In this document: in pieces, positions 8,051 through 17,783 of the stretch
How the letters are laid out: every line of letters begins with the position of its first letter
Position numbering within the stretch: position 1 is the stretch's first letter
NCBI GenBank assembly: GCA_000940995.1
Contig: CP005973.1
Span: forward strand, 1,426,001 to 1,490,000
DNA from: Photobacterium gaetbulicola Gung47
GTDB taxonomy: Bacteria > Pseudomonadota > Gammaproteobacteria > Enterobacterales > Vibrionaceae
Reading direction: 5' to 3'
DNA: 64,000 nt
Notes under the pieces: generated by a model
What the model was told of the DNA's origin: nothing
Seen by the model: the letters and a program-made list of their open reading frames with translations, nothing else
Databases searched by the model: none
Program-made: the position numbers and the translations under genes

Positions 8051-9850
8051 CTATGCGTACTCAACCTCTAAAGCCTTAAGTACTTCCCTATCATTATCAA
8101 CCCGCTTAATCCAACCATCGGCTTCCATGCGATTTAGTAAAGGGATCATATACTTGCGGGATAGTCCTGTTCGCTCCCTTGCTTCAGAGATAGCGAACCG
8201 CTCCCCTTCCTGCCGATGACGGAGTAGGTCTTGTACCAACCCCTCATAGATTGATGCGAGGTAGTATATTTTCCCTTCCATCGGCACCGCAAAACCAAGC
8301 CTGACTAAGTTTCTCAGCTCCTTCTGTGCGCCTGGAATTTTCTCTTTATCCGCCTCGTAACCTTGCTTACCGGCTTGCTCCATATGCTCAAGGATCTTCT
8401 TGGCTGTCGGCGACAACTGAGCTTCATTCTGCCCACTACCTAGTGAGTAAAGCTCATTGCATTGTCGTATCTTGCCTTCTTGAACCAGCTCATCAAGTAC
8501 AGCCGACAATGGGGCCACTGCCATTTGCAGCTTTCCACTCAGTTCAATAGACGACAGATCAATTTGTCCCTGCTTAAGAATTGCTCCGACCTGCTGATAG
8601 GTTTGATTGAAGCACTCTTCGGTATACAGCCAGTCACCACAAATTTTGTAGCCGGACTCATCGAGAGCTTGCTCTCCGCGCTTGGCAAAACCATAGAGCG
8701 ACATATTGATAGTGACGTAGTCTTCCCATGCAGGATGCTGTGGCATCGCCATCAGAAGATCATAGAGTTTATTACGATCCGCCTTCGCAACAGCCCCCGA
8801 CCAGACGATGGCACCACAGTTGAGAATACGACTGCCACCATGCTGGATCAGCAACGCTCTTTGATTCCAGAAGCAGCTTGCAGGCTGTTTCAGCCGAAGC
8901 CGGGCAAGGTTGGTCCCCTTGAAAACAAATATCTTAGCTAATGTATTAAACGTCCCAAACGCCACTTCCACTTCGCTGTTGTTTCGACATTTGTTTTCGA
9001 AGAGCTGGCTGTTGAGACGGACAATCACTTCATCGGTAACAAATGAAGCCTCCTTGTGGCTGGTCAAGCAGAAACCCCGCTCAACCTCTTTTTTCTTGAT
9101 CCCCTTGAGACCAATCGCCACTCGGGAAACCGGCTTTGCCAACTGAATATTCTGGTGGTATGACTGCAGGCTCTTAACCTGCACCTCACGACCGCCGGGC
9201 TGCATATAGAGCTTTTGACCAACCGCAAACTCACCACCACACAGACTGCCGGTGACTGTCGTCCCGACACCGTTAACGGTAAACACGCGATCGATGTATA
9301 AGTGGCCGTGGCGTGCATGGTCTTGCCGTTCGCCATCTACCGTTTTATCCAGCTTCTGACAGATGTGCTGACGCAGCCCCTCAATGCCTTCTCCTTGAAG
9401 GGCTGACACCGTGACCGAATCTGGGATAAAGCCGGCAATATCGAGAAACTGCTCCAGAGATTCTTCTTCCACCAGACCCAACATCTCCTCGTCCACCAAA
9501 TCGGCTTTGGTGATCACCAAGGTGACATTTTCAATCCCCATCGACGCGATGACTTTGAGGTGATCGGTGGACATTTGCATCCAGCCTTCATCAGCCGCCA
9601 CCACAAACAGCACCATATCGAGGCTCCACACCCCGGCAACCATATTGCGAATAAAGCGCTCGTGGCCCGGAACATCAATCACCCCAACTGGCTCGCCATT
9701 TTGGTGTTTAAAATAGGCAAAACCCAGATCAATGGTCATACCTCGCTTCTTTTCCTGCGGCAAATGTGCAGTATCTATCCCTGTTAGTGCTTTTATCAGG
9801 GCTGATTTACCATGATCGACGTGCCCTGCGGTTCCGACAACATAACTCAT
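8051..9850 (-). CDS. selB: Selenocysteine-specific translation elongation factor SelB
   Basis: A 599-residue GTPase that brings Sec-tRNA to UGA codons marked by a SECIS hairpin. GTP-binding motifs are visible: GHVDHGKS (about residues 9-16), DVPGHERFIRNM (about 59-70) and TKAD (about 113-116). The C-terminal third is a chain of winged-helix domains ending in SEARERTGLSRKYMIPLLNR, which bind SECIS RNA. The start codon overlaps the selA stop by one base (TAATG), indicating translational coupling. The Sec-containing genes nearby (two grdA, grdB, selD) are its evident clients. Confidence 0.97.
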   Translation of the reverse strand: MSYVVGTAGHVDHGKSALIKALTGIDTAHLPQEKKRGMTIDLGFAYFKHQNGEPVGVIDVPGHERFIRNMVAGVWSLDMVLFVVAADEGWMQMSTDHLKVIASMGIENVTLVITKADLVDEEMLGLVEEESLEQFLDIAGFIPDSVTVSALQGEGIEGLRQHICQKLDKTVDGERQDHARHGHLYIDRVFTVNGVGTTVTGSLCGGEFAVGQKLYMQPGGREVQVKSLQSYHQNIQLAKPVSRVAIGLKGIKKKEVERGFCLTSHKEASFVTDEVIVRLNSQLFENKCRNNSEVEVAFGTFNTLAKIFVFKGTNLARLRLKQPASCFWNQRALLIQHGGSRILNCGAIVWSGAVAKADRNKLYDLLMAMPQHPAWEDYVTINMSLYGFAKRGEQALDESGYKICGDWLYTEECFNQTYQQVGAILKQGQIDLSSIELSGKLQMAVAPLSAVLDELVQEGKIRQCNELYSLGSGQNEAQLSPTAKKILEHMEQAGKQGYEADKEKIPGAQKELRNLVRLGFAVPMEGKIYYLASIYEGLVQDLLRHRQEGERFAISEARERTGLSRKYMIPLLNRMEADGWIKRVDNDREVLKALEVEYA

Positions 9851-11214
9851 TACAACACCTCCGCCAGCTGGTTACGTAAATACGGGATCTCAGAAGCCTC
9901 AACTGTCGCCATATTAAGCTGGACCTTGTCATGCTTTATCACCCCAATCACCGGCAGTGGCCACTGCCTCATAAGGGCCAGCAATTTATCAGGAGATCGC
10001 TGGAAAGCTGGCTGGCTAGGGTTGATCTGCACCGACCAAGAGGGATCAGACTGATCAGGCAGCGATCCTCCACCGACCGTCATTTCCGATTGCACCACCG
10101 AAATAAGATCACCAAAACCAGCGACCAATTCTTGAGCTCTTTGTTCCAGCAATCTGAGATCAGCATGGCTTTTGGTTTCGGCAACCCCTTTTCCTTCTGC
10201 CTGCTGGTTCAGCTTTCGCACCACCAACTCTTCCAACAGCGAATAAACAATCCTGCTGGGACGAAAAGCACGCATCATCGGGTTCTTCTCAAGCTGTCGA
10301 ATAAGCGCATCTTTGCCCGAAATCATACCCGCCTGAGGTCCACCAAGGATTTTATCCCCTGAATAACACACCAAGTCCGCCCCGGCATCAATGTAGCTGG
10401 AAACCGTTGGCTCGTCCGGCATCTGCTCCGTCGTAGTACCAGAACCCTGATCAACCGCTAATATCACGTGATCCGGAAGCGCACTTGCCAACTCTCTGAC
10501 ATCAGGTGATTCGGTAAAGCCCCGGATCTTGAAGTTTGAAGTATGCACTAGCAGTACCATCGCAGTCTCGTCAGTAATGGCATCGAGATAGTCCTGGGTG
10601 GTTGTGATGTTAGTGGTACCCACTTCAACCAGCTTGGCCCCCGACAGTGCAAGAATATCCGGGATCCTGAACCCGCCGCCAATCTGGATCTGCTCACCGC
10701 GAGACACAATCACTTCTTTGCCCTTGGCCAATTCATGTAGTAGCAAATAGATCGATGACGCATTATTGTTCACAACAAGCGTGTTCTCGCCTTTGACCAG
10801 ATATTGCATCAGTTGCTGGAGAAGCCCTTTGCGCTTACCTCGCTTACCCGTGCTCAAATCAATTTCCAGATTGCTGTAGTGGGTATTAACTTCGGTGACC
10901 TGCTGCCAGAGATCAGCATTGATTGGCGAGCGTCCCAAGTTGGTATGAACAATAACCCCGGTACCGTTAACGACTCGCTGCAAACGCTGCTGGTTAAGCA
11001 ACCAGCAAGCTCGCTCAATATTGTGATACAACTGCTCCAAGGAAAACGGATACTTTTCAGGCTCCTGTAAATGCTGCTTTTTATACCGGGCAACCTGCTC
11101 TCGAACAGCATCGGCGACTACAGGACGACTCAAGCGCTCTATAAAGGGTGCCAAAAAAGCTTGCTGCAAGATTTTTTCAATTTGTGGAATCGATGATAAG
11201 GTGCTTACTGCCAT
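9850..11214 (-). CDS. selA: L-seryl-tRNA(Sec) selenium transferase
   Basis: A 454-residue PLP enzyme that converts Ser-tRNA(Sec) to Sec-tRNA(Sec) using selenophosphate. Family marks: RVVNGTGVIVHTNLGRSP near residue 80, the PLP-lysine context CYSGDKILGGPQAG near residue 290, and the C-terminal PVIGVIKHDKVQLNM. It sits between selC (about 210 bases upstream) and selB (one-base overlap), the classic operon order. Confidence 0.97.
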   Translation of the reverse strand: MAVSTLSSIPQIEKILQQAFLAPFIERLSRPVVADAVREQVARYKKQHLQEPEKYPFSLEQLYHNIERACWLLNQQRLQRVVNGTGVIVHTNLGRSPINADLWQQVTEVNTHYSNLEIDLSTGKRGKRKGLLQQLMQYLVKGENTLVVNNNASSIYLLLHELAKGKEVIVSRGEQIQIGGGFRIPDILALSGAKLVEVGTTNITTTQDYLDAITDETAMVLLVHTSNFKIRGFTESPDVRELASALPDHVILAVDQGSGTTTEQMPDEPTVSSYIDAGADLVCYSGDKILGGPQAGMISGKDALIRQLEKNPMMRAFRPSRIVYSLLEELVVRKLNQQAEGKGVAETKSHADLRLLEQRAQELVAGFGDLISVVQSEMTVGGGSLPDQSDPSWSVQINPSQPAFQRSPDKLLALMRQWPLPVIGVIKHDKVQLNMATVEASEIPYLRNQLAEVL

Positions 11215-11424
11215 GATAAAGCCCCATAAGTTAAAAATTAAAACTGCCAGAGTAAATACTCAGGCCGTTAAGAATTAAGTAGGGCTTTGAAAAAGTCAGG
11301 GACAATAATAAAAGGAGACTTAATAAAGAATCAGTGGTATTAAAATGCCGCTGTCATTTTTCACCCCTGAATAAAACATACGAATAACTGATGTTTTATA
11401 ATTTCTGAAATAATAGAAATGAGT

Positions 11425-11516
11425 TGGCGGAAGGAGCAGGAATCGAACCTGCCAAAGCCTATTCAGCTCACGTCGGTTTTGAAGACCGGGAGGGCCACCA
11501 GACCCCATCCACTTCC
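11425..11516 (-). tRNA. selC: tRNA-Sec (anticodon UCA)
   Basis: 92 bases including encoded CCA. The anticodon loop is CTTCAAA. A long variable arm and a 6-bp D-stem (GGGGTC / GGCCCT with a 4-base loop) are as expected for tRNA-Sec, and the T-arm is GCAGG-TTCGATT-CCTGC. The acceptor stem pairs GGAAG with CTTCC, then shows one T/C mismatch and a G-T pair within its 8-bp length; the anticodon stem has a C/A pair at its base. The gene is single-copy in the window and lies beside selA, as expected for the Sec-decoding tRNA. Confidence 0.95.
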
Positions 11517-11848
11517 GCGTTTCGATGGATTCAATATAACCATAATAATCATTAAGTTAAAGCGCAAAATGATGGTAATGTGAGCTCGCAGACAAAGTAT
11601 GAACATTATGCAACACAATGTACTTAAGCGTGCGCAAGTTAACATTATTTCGCTTCACAAGCATTATCAACTCAGGGGCTTTATCAGTTTTAAATACAGA
11701 TTAATTACAGCTAATTAACATCGAATTATATTTACTTATCTGAGCGATTATCTTTATTTAATTGTCCATTTTTTGATTAAAACAACCAACAAGATCAAAT
11801 TTGTGCATGGCAAATGAATTTATAATCTAGCGTGATATTAAAACAATA

Positions 11849-12304
11849 ATGGACAAGAACGTGAGATACGACAGACTAGAAATTATTAGCAACAACTTAA
11901 GCCTTGCGACCCTATCCCCCCATGTCACCATTACACACCAGGATCATATTCTGGACGTATTGACATTAGCCCGTGACAAAATTCATACAGGAGCAAGATT
12001 GGTCTCCCATCCCCTCGCGGGCAGTGTGAAGCCACACGAAACTCCTTACCGGAGTATTGTTCTGCTCAACCAACAGGATGGTCTGGATATGGAGTCACTC
12101 AATACCATTGAGCAAGCGATTGAACGCTACCAAGTCCTGTGCAAACCCAACCCAAACCACATGACTTTAACAGCTGCAGATATCCATCGGTTATTTCCCG
12201 AGAAGCAGAACCGCGATTTTCAGTTTATCGATCTGCAACTGATCAAATCCAGCCTCAGCGCAATGGGAGTTCGATTTGCCGAATACCAAGCCGCTGTGGT
12301 TTAA
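11849..12304 (+). CDS. grdX: GrdX family protein
   Basis: A 151-residue protein with the GrdX core: LTLARDKIHTGARLVSHPL, then AGSVKPHETPYRSIVL, then the MESLNTIEQAIE helix. GrdX genes accompany glycine, sarcosine and betaine reductase clusters; their biochemical function is not established. Here it lies 6.3 kb from the reductase operon but next to, and divergent from, the selenocysteine genes. The 330-base gap before it holds both promoters. The last 29 bases overlap the next gene in another frame. Confidence 0.88.
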   Translation: MDKNVRYDRLEIISNNLSLATLSPHVTITHQDHILDVLTLARDKIHTGARLVSHPLAGSVKPHETPYRSIVLLNQQDGLDMESLNTIEQAIERYQVLCKPNPNHMTLTAADIHRLFPEKQNRDFQFIDLQLIKSSLSAMGVRFAEYQAAVV

Positions 12305-13190
12305 CCCTATTCCTCCCGTATCAGAATATACCCATAGCCATGTTGTTCGCTGCCGTTCTGGGCTTAGCGCGAGCAAGCAGAGCAACACCAAACCTGTCGG
12401 AACAAAACTCCGGGGACTTGATTGCTGGTTTCTCACTACCTCGGACAGCAATACGGGTTATCAGCTTTTGATCAGCGATAACCTGTTACCTCAAGTTGCG
12501 ACGGGTATACGGAAGCCCCATCACAGCCACTGCACTGGCGAATTTGCCAAATCCAATGAGGGCACATTGCTACGGCCTGTATATGCGGCCCATTCGCATT
12601 TTCAAAACCTTAAACAGCGCCTTTCCAGCAATATTGCTCTCAACTTAGTACTAGAGCATGAAAGCTTTATTCAGGGGGCTGCGATAACCGCTTTTGCCGA
12701 ACAGGTGAAACTCGATCAGGCTAATTTGTATTACCTTCATGCTTTTCGTTGCCATGAGCCCTCCTTTGCATCATCTGAAGTAACAAGCAACAAGCAGACT
12801 CTGAGTTGGTGGCATGAAAAGTGGTACCAGTTTAGCCATCACAACCAATGTGAGCATTGGCAGTTAGGCCTTGGCGTGCTCACCCATACCGGACAGCTTG
12901 AAATTTCGGCCAAGAATAATGCTGTCCCTACCCGCCCCGACTGGCACAATCAATTCTGGGGCCACTTCGACAATTGGTTGCCGGCCTCGTACCGCAGCAA
13001 GATCAGCCATGCCCAGCTTATGCAGTGGATTGGCATTTTTCGGTATCTGTATAATTTTTCGGGGCGTTACTTGGCAATTCCCCAATTTCAGAACCATGAG
13101 CTCTTTTCGGAAAGTAACGGCTGGGGCTCAGTCGAGCATCTCGTTGATACCGTAAATAAGTTTGTCATCACATTCCAGGCCAACCAGTAG
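12276..13190 (+). CDS. Unrecognised 304-residue protein coupled to grdX
   Basis: Starts at an ATG inside the end of grdX (29-base overlap, different frame), so the two are probably co-translated. I recognise no domain. The protein is soluble-looking, with no signal peptide or membrane span, and is rich in histidine and tryptophan (SWWHEKWYQFSHHNQ, DWHNQFWGHFDNW). The first 45 residues are low in order and could be translated differently; a downstream start is possible. A role with GrdX in glycine-reductase metabolism is an inference from position only. Confidence 0.75.
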   Translation: MPNTKPLWFNPIPPVSEYTHSHVVRCRSGLSASKQSNTKPVGTKLRGLDCWFLTTSDSNTGYQLLISDNLLPQVATGIRKPHHSHCTGEFAKSNEGTLLRPVYAAHSHFQNLKQRLSSNIALNLVLEHESFIQGAAITAFAEQVKLDQANLYYLHAFRCHEPSFASSEVTSNKQTLSWWHEKWYQFSHHNQCEHWQLGLGVLTHTGQLEISAKNNAVPTRPDWHNQFWGHFDNWLPASYRSKISHAQLMQWIGIFRYLYNFSGRYLAIPQFQNHELFSESNGWGSVEHLVDTVNKFVITFQANQ

Positions 13191-13212
13191 ACGGGCCTAT
13201 CAATGCAACTGT

Positions 13213-14385
13213 TCACTGTAATTCCCCGGCACGGTAAAGGCTCCACCGCGTAACAAGCGGCCCGATTAATTCAAAGAATACCGTCGTGGTCACCGCTAAG
13301 GTCAAAACGGGCTCGCCAATTTCTGGCAGCCGCTCTCCAACCAATAATGCCATACCGATCGCCACGCCAGCCTGTGGTAATAAGCACCAGCCCAAATAAC
13401 GGGTTACCTGTGGCGATGACTGGGCAAAATGTGCAAACACCACCGCTCCGAAAATTTTACCAAGGCAGCGGGCTAACACGTACACAAGGCCGATAACACC
13501 CAACAGGTTAAGAGCCGAGAGTTCTATGCTCATCCCGGAGAGAAGAAAGAAGATGATGAGAAAAGGATCACTGACTGTTTCAATATCATGAAAAGGCCTT
13601 TCGATATGTTTTGCCCTTCTTGCCACTGTTGCCCCTAGCATCATACAAGCTAGCAAATAAGAGACGTCTAAGAAGAGAGCACAACCACCACAGATGAAAA
13701 CAAAGCCCATCGCTTCAACAAGCGTCGGCTCGCCAGGCCGGTGACGCCCTACCACTGCCGACATCGGTATTCCGATGACAACCCCCAATAGCAATGCCCC
13801 GAACACCTCCCAAGCACTGTGTGCAATATCGCCAACACTTGTTTCATTACCAGCGACAGTGGTCGCGGCAACCAATAGCAAGCTGAATATTATTACGCCC
13901 CACGCATCATCGACCGCAACGACCCCCTTGAGGAGCCTGGATACGGCCCCACGGGCCCTGTACTCATGAATAACATCGACGGTAGCGGCCGGATCGGTTG
14001 CCGTTGCAATACCCGCAAGGACCAAGGACAAAACAAGGTTGGAGGTCGCCAGAAAGATAAGGCTAAATACGGCGATTGCAGGCACCAAAGAGGCACCGAG
14101 TGAAATGAGAAAGATCTGGCGTCGCTCGGCAATGAGATCCCGCCCTGCAAAGCTTTCGCCAAGCAAAAAACCAATCATCGCCAATGCTAGGTGGGTGACG
14201 GTTGAAAAGTGTTGGGTAAATGCCGCCGGAACGATATCCAGCCCGACCGGCCCTACTAGCACACCAATTGAAACCAGGATGGTGACACGGGGGATATGGG
14301 CTCGTGAACTGATAGCGTGAGCGAGCCAACCGGTCAGGAAAATAAAGCCGATAATCAACAAATCAGGCATCGTTTCAACTAGCAT
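13213..14385 (-). CDS. Cation:proton antiporter (CPA family)
   Basis: A 390-residue integral membrane protein with about eleven or twelve hydrophobic segments. The ion-binding signature is visible as ATDPAATVDV near residue 133 and VVAVDDAWGV near residue 156 (the DD pair). It lacks the cytosolic C-terminal NAD-binding domain of the KefB/C branch. It would exchange Na+ or K+ for H+ across the inner membrane. It converges with the grdX-linked gene, with 22 bases between stops. Confidence 0.85.
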   Translation of the reverse strand: MLVETMPDLLIIGFIFLTGWLAHAISSRAHIPRVTILVSIGVLVGPVGLDIVPAAFTQHFSTVTHLALAMIGFLLGESFAGRDLIAERRQIFLISLGASLVPAIAVFSLIFLATSNLVLSLVLAGIATATDPAATVDVIHEYRARGAVSRLLKGVVAVDDAWGVIIFSLLLVAATTVAGNETSVGDIAHSAWEVFGALLLGVVIGIPMSAVVGRHRPGEPTLVEAMGFVFICGGCALFLDVSYLLACMMLGATVARRAKHIERPFHDIETVSDPFLIIFFLLSGMSIELSALNLLGVIGLVYVLARCLGKIFGAVVFAHFAQSSPQVTRYLGWCLLPQAGVAIGMALLVGERLPEIGEPVLTLAVTTTVFFELIGPLVTRWSLYRAGELQ

Positions 14386-14543
14386 GTCTTTGGGATTGCA
14401 TTCTCAGTTTGTTTGAGCACCACATTCTTTTACTTTAGGTGAATTCTCACCCGCTGTAGTGTTCACCGACTCACTTAATCCGAGAAACTAGGTAGCATGA
14501 GTTTATTGTGGGCTCACAGCATCAACAGCTGAAAAAGCAGTAA

Positions 14544-14786
14544 CTCCACTGCCGCGACGGCAACTTACAGCCTCATACCCAGTCCGGTCTACACGAGATG
14601 GGGATCTCTCTGGAGCAAAAATGCACGGTCGCCGAGCGTTGGAGTGCCTATGTCGAACTTGGTGCGGTGTATGAGGGATTTGAGTTGGATACCACCGAAG
14701 GCATGTCCAAACTGACGTTGACGCATCAGTTTTTGGTTATTAGTACTGGATGCGAGTTTACACAGAGGAAGCGGGAATATGAGTGA
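14544..14786 (+). pseudogene. Tail fragment of an outer-membrane beta-barrel protein
   Basis: An open stretch without a convincing start (internal ATG at 14598). It reads GISLEQKCTVAERWSAYVELGAVYEGFEL...LTLTHQFLVISTGCEF, the alternating pattern of paired barrel strands near the C-terminus of an autotransporter or porin-like protein. A final short polar tail suggests the true end has been lost. Nothing upstream provides the rest of the barrel, so this is probably a remnant. Confidence 0.4.
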
Positions 14787-15006
14787 GTGATTTCATGATG
14801 GCTCAACGATTCGCCTTTGTTACAGAGCTTGTCCCTATTCGTCCAATGCAGAAACGATATAAATCGGCACATCTTTCAATAAAATTAAATTATTATTTTT
14901 ATAATATTTGATAATTTCAGTTAATTGTTAGTTCTCCATATACTCTCTCCATCGAAACAAATCTTGTACTAATCACGAAGCAAGACATCAGAGTCTGGAG
15001 CAAATT

Positions 15007-15492
15007 ATGAAAATGAATCACGTAGGTATCATGGTCGGCGATATGGATAAAGCAGTTGAGTTTTATACCAATGCTCTAGGCCTGAAAGTCGTTATGGGTA
15101 ACACCAAAGTCGTTGAAGAGCGTGAGACCGCCATCGGCAGAATGTGTATCGCTGTTTTCGGCGAAGGCTTCAAAGGTTTCAACATTGCCCACCTGGTCAC
15201 TACCGATGGCATTGGTGTTGAGTTGTTCGAAATGAAAGAGCGCCAAGAGCGTCACGAAGTTGACTTCTCTCGCCTGGGTATTTTCCACTTCTGCCTTCAG
15301 ACCGATGATTTCGCAGCGACAATTGAAAAAGTGGAGAAGTTCGGCGGTAAAGTACGTATGGATATCATGCGCTACCATCCAGAAGATGATAACAAACCAG
15401 CTAAAATGGTTTACCTGGAAGACCCGTTCGGTAACTTGTTTGAGCTTTACTCTCACACTTACGAAGAAACTTACGCTTCTGAGTACGAGTAA
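15007..15492 (+). CDS. VOC-superfamily (glyoxalase-like) protein
   Basis: A 161-residue protein with two beta-alpha-beta-beta-beta modules: MNHVGIMVGDMDKAVEFYTNALGLKV at the start and IFHFCLQTDDFAATIEKV plus YLEDPFGNLFELYSH in the second half. Metal-ligand candidates are His5, the Glu of GVELFE, His94 and the Glu of LFELY, the usual positions for VOC dioxygenases, isomerases and glyoxalases. The substrate cannot be told. The ribosome site TGGAG lies before the ATG. It has its own terminator and no obvious operon partner. Confidence 0.85.
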   Translation: MKMNHVGIMVGDMDKAVEFYTNALGLKVVMGNTKVVEERETAIGRMCIAVFGEGFKGFNIAHLVTTDGIGVELFEMKERQERHEVDFSRLGIFHFCLQTDDFAATIEKVEKFGGKVRMDIMRYHPEDDNKPAKMVYLEDPFGNLFELYSHTYEETYASEYE

Positions 15493-15500
15493 AAACCGAA

Positions 15501-15522
15501 AGCCAGCCTAGTCAGGCTGGCT
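15501..15522. terminator. Bidirectional hairpin between convergent genes
   Basis: Perfect 9-bp stem AGCCAGCCT / AGGCTGGCT with a 4-base loop, nine bases past the VOC stop and ten before the convergent DoxX-like stop. T-tracts are short on both sides. Confidence 0.7.
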
Positions 15523-15531
15523 ATTTCACTT

Positions 15532-16512
15532 CTATGTGTCACCTAAGTCTATTGTTTTCACAGCGATAGCACTCGGTACTTTGTTCACCGACTCACACAG
15601 CAAAATAAAGGCGATGGCAAAAATAGGGAGATGGCCTAACACATCGGCTGGCCCCGCTACATAGGTCGTTATCAAGAAAATAGTCGCCAGCAACCCCATC
15701 ACCAATCGGTTTGCGAAGCCTAACATTAGCATTAGTCCTAGCAGAGACTCACTCAAACCCACAAACCAGACAAAATGCAAGTGACTGAATGCTTCCCAGC
15801 CAAGTAACTGGAAAAAGTTATAGTAAGGATACATTTCAAGAAACGTCAGCGATAAACCTGGCAGCATGAGTTTATTGTGCAGCCCCAATATCAGCAGTTG
15901 TAACCCCAGCATAAAACGAAGCAAAATCACGGCGGCTTCTCTCCCACCGATTTGCTGGGCTAAGTAACTGAACATTTTCTTATCAAAGGGAGTAATGTAA
16001 GGGCCAATCAATACTAACGCGCCTCCAATACCGATAAGCTCTGGAAGATAGTCAATCACTGCTGAAAATGGCAACAATATGCTCGAGGCTATTGCGATCA
16101 ACAAAATCATAAACCCACTGATTGTTACCGAAAAAACCATGACAGTGGCCACAGCAACTTGCAAACAAACACCAATCATCTCACGTCCCGTATCCAATTG
16201 GAGATTCGGCGCAATAAACTCGCCCAGCACCACATTAAGGATAAAAAATAACGCCATGACGACGGTTAAAAGCCGCCAAAAAAAGAAGGTGTCGGTCATA
16301 ACAGGATTGGATGTCACCGAGCCGATTAACCCTTGCCGAGTAACAACATACGCAAAGAGACAAAAACCCAGTACGGCCACTAATATCGAATAGAATAACG
16401 CATCAACCGGTAGGCTTACATCCGTATATTGCGTGGAGTTAACAAACCATCGTACATGTGCCCAACTAGGTAGTGAAAATAGGCTAATAAACAACAGGGA
16501 AATATATTTCAT
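15532..16512 (-). CDS. DoxX-like polytopic membrane protein with signal sequence
   Basis: A 326-residue protein with a cleavable-looking N-terminus (LLFISLFSLPSWAHVRW) and about eight hydrophobic helices. The second half (RFMLGLQLLILGLHNKL, VGLSESLLGLMLMLGFANR) has the four-helix DoxX look. The true start is ATG 16512, with an AGGAG ribosome site, and overlaps the stop of the diheme peroxidase gene as ATGA. It is the third gene of a three-gene redox operon. Function unknown; a quinone- or electron-related membrane role is an inference from the fold and the partner. Confidence 0.7.
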   Translation of the reverse strand: MKYISLLFISLFSLPSWAHVRWFVNSTQYTDVSLPVDALFYSILVAVLGFCLFAYVVTRQGLIGSVTSNPVMTDTFFFWRLLTVVMALFFILNVVLGEFIAPNLQLDTGREMIGVCLQVAVATVMVFSVTISGFMILLIAIASSILLPFSAVIDYLPELIGIGGALVLIGPYITPFDKKMFSYLAQQIGGREAAVILLRFMLGLQLLILGLHNKLMLPGLSLTFLEMYPYYNFFQLLGWEAFSHLHFVWFVGLSESLLGLMLMLGFANRLVMGLLATIFLITTYVAGPADVLGHLPIFAIAFILLCESVNKVPSAIAVKTIDLGDT

Positions 16513-17783
16513 TCTACTTTCTCCTGGTTGTGGGCAAGCTCCCATACAGATGAAGGTGCTATTCCACTTTCAAGTGACAATAAAAACTGCTCAAGTTGTT
16601 TGAGTTGGAAGGGAAATAGGTAAAGCGGTTCTAGCTCTGTGTGGTTCAAGCTATTCCGAGGCGAGCGATTGTAATAATCCATTACCTCACTAAGCTCATT
16701 AAACGCGCCGTTGTGCATGTACGGTGCCGTTAAGCTTATATTTCTGAGTGTTGGGACTTTAAATGCATGGCGTAACTCTTCACCTGCTGTTTTTAAATAC
16801 ACCAGCTCATCACAACTACCTTCACCTTCATCGGCATATCGGCTTAAGCAATTGAACTCATTATTTGGCAGTTGCTCAATAATCGCCAAGCGCCCTTCAT
16901 CATGCAGACTCCCAGGCGCTGCGGTTGCGGTGAATCCTCCATTTGAAAACAATGGTCCGCTATGACAGCGGATACAACGCCCCCTGTCGCTGATAAATAG
17001 GCGTAGCCCTGCCTCTTCAGCGGGGCTCAAAAGCTGATGAGCCGACCCATAATCTTTTTTGACAACCGCTTCGACATACTTATCAAACCTCGACTCTGCG
17101 GGCATCAGTCTGGCTTGGTATGCCGCCAAAGCCTTACCTATTGACGCATAGATCTGGTTGATTTGGCTGCGCTGCCCATCGGTCAACAACTCCCAGTTTT
17201 CGGCACTGTTTACTGGCGAGGCTTGTCTTGGCAATGATGCCTTTTCGTTCAGAAAATTAGTCAGTTTTTCCGTTGCTCCAAATGCCTCTTTGTAGTCATC
17301 CTGGAAGTTGTCCAGTACGATATGAACAACTTCAAGCCGACTCAGTGCATGCTCAGTAGGATCTTCGAGCGGAAACAGTGCCTGTGACCATAAACTATCA
17401 GCCCGACCATCCCAAAATTGCCAAGAAAAAGCCGCACTGCCCACCACAGTGGGCGTATTACGCTTGCCGTCTACCGCTTTACCCGATGTGAAGTAATGTT
17501 TAGGTTGGTGGCAATGGGCACAGGAGGTATCGCCTTTTTGGCTTAACTGGGGTGAGAAAAACAATTTTCGTCCCAGCTCTGCGGCAGCATCATTACCGAT
17601 ATAAGCATTACCAGGATCAGTGACTGGCGGTAGATTGGACAAATGCAGTGACTGCAGAATCCTTAGGTCATCTTGGTTCCAATGCTGGCGAAAAGCGGGT
17701 CCCTCCCCGGGGCACCCGATAATCACCATACACAGCAATAGGTAATTGAAGCGCCTAAAGCATAAACTCAAAGATAAATTCAT
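16509..17783 (-). CDS. Diheme cytochrome c peroxidase / MauG-like protein
   Basis: A 424-residue exported protein. Two covalent haem motifs are visible, CAHCH near residue 87 and CIRCH near residue 273, as in bacterial cytochrome c peroxidases and MauG. The context ELGRKLFFSPQLS and the later FKVPTLRNISLTAPYMHNG is a family signature. An N-terminal hydrophobic stretch with VIIGC suggests a lipoprotein anchor. The ATG at 17783 lies inside the end of the upstream gene, and the stop overlaps the next gene, so the three are translationally coupled. Substrate unknown. Confidence 0.88.
   Translation of the reverse strand: MNLSLSLCFRRFNYLLLCMVIIGCPGEGPAFRQHWNQDDLRILQSLHLSNLPPVTDPGNAYIGNDAAAELGRKLFFSPQLSQKGDTSCAHCHQPKHYFTSGKAVDGKRNTPTVVGSAAFSWQFWDGRADSLWSQALFPLEDPTEHALSRLEVVHIVLDNFQDDYKEAFGATEKLTNFLNEKASLPRQASPVNSAENWELLTDGQRSQINQIYASIGKALAAYQARLMPAESRFDKYVEAVVKKDYGSAHQLLSPAEEAGLRLFISDRGRCIRCHSGPLFSNGGFTATAAPGSLHDEGRLAIIEQLPNNEFNCLSRYADEGEGSCDELVYLKTAGEELRHAFKVPTLRNISLTAPYMHNGAFNELSEVMDYYNRSPRNSLNHTELEPLYLFPFQLKQLEQFLLSLESGIAPSSVWELAHNQEKVE

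Noticed and set aside
11320..11508. Open frame across the tRNA-Sec gene
   Set aside because: It overlaps the tRNA and codes for nothing protein-like.
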